From contig JAUNIK010000048.1 in NCBI GenBank assembly GCA_030523505.1, positions 1-11,326 of the forward strand: a DNA stretch of 11,326 nt, in the 5' to 3' direction. Source of the DNA: Prevotellaceae bacterium (lineage in GTDB: Bacteria; Bacteroidota; Bacteroidia; Bacteroidales; Bacteroidaceae). Positions 7,553-11,326 of the stretch are shown piece by piece; position 1 is the stretch's first letter; each line of letters opens with the position of its first letter. The notes under the pieces are model-generated. The model was not told the origin of the DNA. It saw nothing but the letters and a program-made list of their open reading frames with translations, and made no database searches. The position numbers were made by a program, and so were the translations under genes.

Positions 7553-7957
7553 TTTTTTCTTCATTATTAATATGTTCTTATCGTCCTGGCGTTCGTATGA
7601 CACTTCGTCCATCATCTGTTTGATGAGGAAGATTCCCAATCCACCGATAGGACGCTCCTCGGCCGATGAGGTTATGTCCACCTCCTTGCCCTCTTCGGTA
7701 GGGTCGAAAGGCGAACCGCAGTCAATGAGTCGGAATACGATATCCTCGCCATCCTTTGATGCTTCGAGAACAATCTCGCCCTCGCCATCTGCACCGTAGG
7801 CATAGTTTACGGAGTTCGACAATGCCTCGTCGAGAGCAAGGTTGAGTTGGAATACTATGTCGGGAGCAATGCCGAAAGCCTCGCTCACCTGTTCGATGAA
7901 TGGCTCCAACTGAGCCATCTCCTCAACTTTATTATTGATAATAAGTTTGTATATCAT
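7547..7957 (-). CDS. RsbW/SpoIIAB-like anti-sigma factor serine kinase
   Basis: This 136-residue protein is a GHKL-type (HATPase_c) ATP-binding domain of the size usual for RsbW/SpoIIAB proteins. The N box is LDEALSNSVNYAY, with Glu44 (probable base) and Asn48 (magnesium). The G1 box is DCGSPFDP at 79-86, and the G2 box is IGGLGIFLIKQMMD at 104-117. All three are intact, so it should bind ATP and phosphorylate a STAS serine; the natural substrate is most likely the STAS protein encoded just downstream. Classical family members also hold a sigma factor inactive, but no sigma gene is nearby, so its second partner is unknown. The ATG at 7957 is three bases after the phosphatase stop, implying translational coupling. 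The protein ends in a lysine-rich MKKKA tail. Confidence 0.92.
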   Translation of the reverse strand: MIYKLIINNKVEEMAQLEPFIEQVSEAFGIAPDIVFQLNLALDEALSNSVNYAYGADGEGEIVLEASKDGEDIVFRLIDCGSPFDPTEEGKEVDITSSAEERPIGGLGIFLIKQMMDEVSYERQDDKNILIMKKKA

Positions 7958-7960
7958 AAC

Positions 7961-9910
7961 TCAAACATCCTTTACTTTATATTTGAAACATAGCATTGTG
8001 ATGTCGTCGCTCTGGTCAACAGTACGAGCATGGCGATGAACATCATCGGATACATAGTTCACTATCTGTCGGGCAGAACCCTTCTTGCCGATTTCGCACA
8101 GACGGTCAAGGAGTCGCTGCTCGCCAAAGAGTTCCTTCTTCTTGTTTTCTGCCTCGGTGACACCGTCGGTGTAGAGGAATATGCTGACACCTGGGGTGAC
8201 CGTCATCGTTATCTCTTTATAATCAAAGCCTTCAATGACTCCGATAGGCAGGTTGGTTGGTACATGCTGCATGAATGCTGCTTCGTCGCAAGGTTCGACT
8301 ATCAACTTCGACATGTCCTTAATACGGCCGTTTGTTGCCGGTGGGTTGTGTCCACAGTTACAACAGGTGAACTCGCCCGTCTTGAGGTTGCATTTTCCTA
8401 TGAACATTGTTACGAACATGCTCTCGCTGTTGTTCTCCGCCAAGGTGTTGTTGATGGTCGATGCAATCTCTGCCGGCCTGCTCAGATGTACGGCCGAGAT
8501 ACGGAACAAAGCTCTTGTGATGGCCATTACCAATGCCGCAGGAACACCCTTGCCGGAAACATCGCCGATACAGAAGAACAGGTCATCGCCATCGAGCATG
8601 AAGTCGTATAAGTCGCCACCAACAGCTTTCGCTGGGGTGATTGATGCGAAAACATCAACATCCTCGCGGTCAGGATATGTCTTTGGCACCATCGCCATCT
8701 GGATTTTCCTTGCTACGTTGAGTTCACTCTCCATAGTGGCCTTCGACGCACTCGCTGCTGCCAGTTCCTCGATATGCTTGTCGAGCGACAGTTCCATGGA
8801 AACCAATGCCTGACGCAGGTCGTAGAGTTCGTTGTGATCGTTTATTACAGGCAACTTTACATGGAAGTTTCCGTGGGAGATGTCTTTTGCAGCGGCAGCA
8901 AACGATTCCAGCGGTTTTGTGAGTCTGTGGATTACGACCAGCGACACAAGAATCAGCAATACTATGCCAAGAACCATCACGATGAGGATGGTGTTGAACA
9001 TCTTGTGATATCCACCAGCAACCTCGCTGAGAGGCACCTCCAGAGTGACGGTCCATCCGTTGGCTTCAACCGGAGCATAGTAAACGTAGTATCTGTCGTT
9101 CTCGGTCTCATATTCGCCCCAGCCCCTCTTGTGAGCCTTTATGTCATCGATGATCTCGTGGTTAGGTGCGTATGTGGCTGTTGCAATTACCGATTCCAGC
9201 GACTGTTTCATAATATAGTCGCGGTTTGGATGGGCAATGAATGTTCCGTCCTCATCGACAACGGTCAGCATCGCTGATGGATAAGGCTTCAACATCTGCA
9301 ACGAGTCGTTCATCACATTCAGGTTCAAGTCAACAGCTACAACCGAATACACCTTGCCATTTTTATCCTTCAAAGGAATGTTGTATGAGGTGATGAGTGT
9401 GCCGTTCGACTCCTCGAATGGCTTCGACCAATATGGAACACCAGTGTCGTGGGCTACCTTGTACCAGTTCGACTCGCGGTAATCCTTTGTCTCAGCCAGG
9501 TCGCGACGTATGAATCCGGAATCGGTACGCATGATGTAAGGCGAGAATCCCTCTTCGTGACCAGCCACTACATTTGGCTCATAGCCGATGCACACACCTT
9601 GTATGCGAGGGTTGAAATTCAGGAAATGTTCGCAGAGCGAGTAGATAGAGTCGCTACGGTTGCTGACAAGTGGCGAGTTGCATATTCCCGCAAGGTTCTC
9701 TGCCGACACCTGTGTTGTTGACAGTCCTTCATCCAGTGCACGCAGGGCGTAGTTGAGCTTTGCATCGACCAATGCATCGAGGTCGGCTCTCACCTCCTGA
9801 CGCACAAAGTAGATGCTGGCCGCAATAACCGTGAAGAACGTCAGCGCAGATACGAGGAAGACACGGATACAGAGCTTCAGTTTGAATGATTGTCGTGGGT
9901 TTACAGTCAT
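7961..9910 (-). CDS. Membrane sensor dCache-HAMP-SpoIIE/PP2C serine phosphatase
   Basis: This 649-residue protein begins with a membrane segment (about 15-36). A large extracytoplasmic region (about 38-303) has the look of a dCache sensor: WYKVAHDTGVPYWSKPFEES, then VVAVDLNLN and GTFIAHPN. A second membrane segment (about 307-329), a HAMP domain (about 328-381) and a coiled coil (about 362-405) follow. The C-terminal PP2C/SpoIIE phosphatase includes GGDLYDF (Asp433), GDVSGKGVPAAL (Asp450), TDGVTEAE (Asp582) and DQSDDITML (Asp635/636), so the metal-binding acids are present. By analogy with RsbU, RsbP and SpoIIE it should dephosphorylate the STAS protein two genes downstream, here in response to an outside ligand. 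The coiled coil between HAMP and phosphatase is the expected route for signal transfer. It starts 15 bases after the alarmone synthetase gene and ends three bases before the kinase gene. The ligand is unknown. Confidence 0.94.
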   Translation of the reverse strand: MTVNPRQSFKLKLCIRVFLVSALTFFTVIAASIYFVRQEVRADLDALVDAKLNYALRALDEGLSTTQVSAENLAGICNSPLVSNRSDSIYSLCEHFLNFNPRIQGVCIGYEPNVVAGHEEGFSPYIMRTDSGFIRRDLAETKDYRESNWYKVAHDTGVPYWSKPFEESNGTLITSYNIPLKDKNGKVYSVVAVDLNLNVMNDSLQMLKPYPSAMLTVVDEDGTFIAHPNRDYIMKQSLESVIATATYAPNHEIIDDIKAHKRGWGEYETENDRYYVYYAPVEANGWTVTLEVPLSEVAGGYHKMFNTILIVMVLGIVLLILVSLVVIHRLTKPLESFAAAAKDISHGNFHVKLPVINDHNELYDLRQALVSMELSLDKHIEELAAASASKATMESELNVARKIQMAMVPKTYPDREDVDVFASITPAKAVGGDLYDFMLDGDDLFFCIGDVSGKGVPAALVMAITRALFRISAVHLSRPAEIASTINNTLAENNSESMFVTMFIGKCNLKTGEFTCCNCGHNPPATNGRIKDMSKLIVEPCDEAAFMQHVPTNLPIGVIEGFDYKEITMTVTPGVSIFLYTDGVTEAENKKKELFGEQRLLDRLCEIGKKGSARQIVNYVSDDVHRHARTVDQSDDITMLCFKYKVKDV

Positions 9911-9925
9911 AATGTTGTCTGTATT

Positions 9926-10693
9926 TTATTCGTTGCTTGCCTTATATTTCCAGTGAGCAGCGCTGCCGAACTCAGCCTCGTAGTTCATGCGCTCAGAGCG
10001 AATCTGAATCTCAATCCAGTTGCAGTCAGGACCCATACATGTCATCTGCAAAGCCTGATATCCCGATGGTTTTGGATGGGTGATCCAATCCTTGATACGG
10101 TCTGGCTGTACACGATAGATTGCTGTAATAGCGGCATAGACACGCCAGCAGGTGAGAATCTCCGGGTCGAAAATAGCAGGTGAGATCGGTTCAGGATCAA
10201 GTTTATAGTCGGTGAGTCCCAAACCAGTCAGTGGCTCCACCTTTTCAGGAGTCTTATACACGATACGGGTTGCGAACAGGTCGTACACTTCGTCGAATGT
10301 CTTTCCGTCCTTCTTCATCTTGCGCCAGATGCTGTACACCGACTTCATTCTGTACTGGAACTCGAACTCGATGCCCAGACCTTCGAGCAATGCGCAGATA
10401 GGCAGTTTGAATGTCTCGAACACCAGATGGCAACTTGCCTCAGCCTCTTGCAACAATCGTTTCAGTTCACGGTAGTCGTCAGGGTAACCGTAGCGCATTG
10501 ACAGTTCCTGCAACTCCCCCTGAATCTTGTGCATGCCGATTTCCTCGGCTTTTGGGGCGTACACTTCGAGTGTCTCGTCAGCGATGCTTCGACACTCTTC
10601 CAACGATTTTCCGTCCAGTGATTTCATCAGTGCAAGGCGCTCTTCGAGCATCTCTGCCACTGTTGTCATCTGCTTCTCGATATTCTCAGACAT
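9926..10693 (-). CDS. RelA/SpoT-domain (p)ppGpp synthetase-like protein lacking HD, TGS and ACT domains
   Basis: The 255-residue protein matches the linker and synthetase part of long Rel enzymes. ETLEVYAPKAEEIGMHKIQGEL (about 40-61) corresponds to the helices that follow the HD hydrolase domain in Rel. RMKSVYSIWRKM (115-126) contains the ATP-contacting basic residues, DLFATRIV carries the catalytic Asp138, and RIKDWITHPKPSGYQ (199-213) carries Tyr212, expected to stack on the guanine. IEIQIRS carries Glu228, and AAHWKYK closes the domain. The hydrolase domain and the C-terminal TGS/ACT regulatory region are absent. Two oddities stand out: the GYxxxHT motif reads GYQALQMT, with Gln216 in place of histidine, and there is a roughly 30-residue insertion near 150-183. 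It probably makes an alarmone from GTP/GDP and ATP, but activity is inferred. It is first in the - strand operon behind a good promoter, and the ATG at 10693 is about 27 bases from the predicted transcription start. Confidence 0.88.
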   Translation of the reverse strand: MSENIEKQMTTVAEMLEERLALMKSLDGKSLEECRSIADETLEVYAPKAEEIGMHKIQGELQELSMRYGYPDDYRELKRLLQEAEASCHLVFETFKLPICALLEGLGIEFEFQYRMKSVYSIWRKMKKDGKTFDEVYDLFATRIVYKTPEKVEPLTGLGLTDYKLDPEPISPAIFDPEILTCWRVYAAITAIYRVQPDRIKDWITHPKPSGYQALQMTCMGPDCNWIEIQIRSERMNYEAEFGSAAHWKYKASNE

Positions 10694-10726
10694 AGTATGT
10701 TAGTTTGCAAATTTTCCAATATGACG

Positions 10727-10758
10727 CAAATTTAGCTCTTTTTATTCAAATAGCCAAA
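10727..10758 (-). promoter_or_regulatory. Bacteroidetes-type promoter of the alarmone/partner-switch operon
   Basis: Read on the - strand, TTTG (10758-10755) is followed after 20 bases by TAAATTTG (10734-10727). This fits the Bacteroidetes primary-sigma consensus TTTG-N19-21-TAnnTTTG very well. Transcription would begin near 10720 and the first codon is at 10693. The octamer GCAAATTT (+ strand) occurs both over the -7 element (10726-10733) and again at 10707-10714. Confidence 0.8.
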
Positions 10759-11021
10759 CCAATTCGGTGCTTTTTTTGCGTAATATTGGTTATAACATAC
10801 CAATAGAGAGGCTCTATTGCCAGACTTTTTGCCCGATAAAGTTCCATCATAGTATGTGTTTGCGGGAATTGTTGTTCGAAAATGCTTATTGCGCTCTTTG
10901 TGAATATTGTTTACATATTGCTTGCGTGTTTTCTCTCGTCGTTTCCCTCGTTTGTTGCTGACTTTTCAATAAAATTATCCTTGCGCCTTTTTGTAATTGG
11001 TTGATTATCAGTGACTTGCAA

Positions 11022-11118
11022 GAGCACCGTTTTTGTCTTGTGAAAGCACCGTTTTCATGATGTCAAAACGGCGGTTTGAGGTGCTCATTTCAGTGGAATG
11101 ACATCGTCATTTCAATGG
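11022..11118. repeat. Cluster of nested inverted and direct repeats
   Basis: AGCACCGTTTT occurs twice in direct orientation (11023-11033 and 11045-11055). CCGTTTT (11049-11055) is inverted as AAAACGG (11065-11071), and GAGCACC (11022-11028) as GGTGCTC (11080-11086). Next to it TGGAATGAC (11094-11102) pairs with GTCATTTCA (11106-11114) across a three-base loop. CATTTCAGTGG (11086-11096) and CATTTCAATGG (11108-11118) are near-identical direct copies. Confidence 0.85.
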
Positions 11119-11208
11119 TTTTGTTTTGACTCAATGATGCTTGTGTGTTTTGTTGCTTGCTTTCTTGCTGAAAAAAGATTACATTATGGTTGTTGTATTT
11201 CCTTTTTG

Positions 11209-11240
11209 TCGCAAAATCGCATTATCGCATTATCGCAATA
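11209..11240. repeat. Four-copy octamer tandem repeat (TCGCATTA)
   Basis: Four consecutive eight-base units are TCGCAAAA, TCGCATTA, TCGCATTA and TCGCAATA. The middle two are identical; the outer two differ at one or two bases. It is followed by GGTGCC and seven Ts but has no adjoining stem, so it is not called a terminator. Confidence 0.92.
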
Positions 11241-11326
11241 AGGTGCCTTTTTTTCGTTGAAATAGAATATATACTATATATTAATAATGTAATATATATA
11301 TCCAACTACTTTTCAAGGGTGCTTAT

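Larger units (their letters stand above)
10759..11326. other. Long intergenic region without a convincing gene
   Basis: This stretch is AT-rich, has many stop codons and shows no reading frame with recognisable protein motifs on either strand. It holds the repeat cluster at 11022-11118, the octamer array at 11209-11240 and an AT-rich imperfect palindrome (ATATATTA at 11276-11283 against TAATATAT at 11290-11297). A small RNA or a promoter for a gene to the right of the window is possible, but nothing seen here proves either. Confidence 0.7.

Noticed and set aside
8030..9277. Three overlapping + strand frames of 167-193 codons
   Set aside because: All are antisense to the SpoIIE-type phosphatase, whose domains and catalytic residues are clear. 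They lack motifs and conflict with each other.
10767..10961. 64-codon frame, GTG start, Cys-rich, in the long spacer
   Set aside because: No leader or promoter at a suitable distance, no similarity that I recognise, and the base composition matches the surrounding non-coding DNA. A tiny protein cannot be fully excluded.
11209..11240. Possible CRISPR array
   Set aside because: The units are only eight bases and contiguous, with no spacers; this is a simple tandem repeat.
11241..11254. GGTGCC followed by seven Ts as a terminator
   Set aside because: There is no stem of useful length before the T run and no gene ending upstream on that strand.
1017..11322. Ten-base match AAGGGTGCTT near 1017 and near 11313
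   Set aside because: A single short match in two spacers; too short to mark duplication or an attachment site.

Overview
The window looks like a chromosomal segment of a Bacteroidales bacterium, probably in or near Prevotella/Segatella. The signs are a DUF6377-type membrane HTH regulator, a lipoprotein with an acidic surface-export-like signal after its lipobox cysteine, TAnnTTTG-type promoters, A-rich leaders without clear Shine-Dalgarno sequences, and moderate GC in genes with AT-rich spacers. The genus is inferred; there is no rRNA or marker gene to fix it.

Left half (about 1-5340, + strand): a glucan-use locus. It opens with the 3' part of a TPR-TM-coiled coil-HTH regulator whose start lies outside the window. 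After a 152-base gap holding a candidate promoter come two secreted glycosidases 11 bases apart: a six-hairpin ((alpha/alpha)6-barrel-like) enzyme with a C-terminal carbohydrate-binding-like module, and a lipoprotein GH66 endodextranase with both expected catalytic acids. Together they suggest breakdown of dextran or another alpha-1,6-glucan at the cell surface. No SusC/SusD pair is in view. A GC-rich hairpin flanked by A- and T-tracts closes this unit and also serves the convergent operon.

Right half (about 5362-10760, - strand): five genes in the order RelA/SpoT-type alarmone synthetase, dCache-HAMP-SpoIIE/PP2C phosphatase, RsbW-like anti-sigma kinase, STAS anti-sigma-antagonist, SLC13-type permease. 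The first four form a tight unit behind a near-consensus Bacteroidetes promoter. They combine a partner-switching cascade (signal -> phosphatase -> STAS protein -> kinase release) with a truncated Rel enzyme. No sigma factor is encoded beside them, so the output is unknown. This module is the most interesting thing in the window. Short spacers inside it carry 7-8-base tandem repeats and a long hairpin.

Right end (10760-11326): about 570 bases without a convincing gene. It holds nested inverted and direct repeats near 11022-11118, a four-copy octamer array at 11209-11240, and an AT-rich end.
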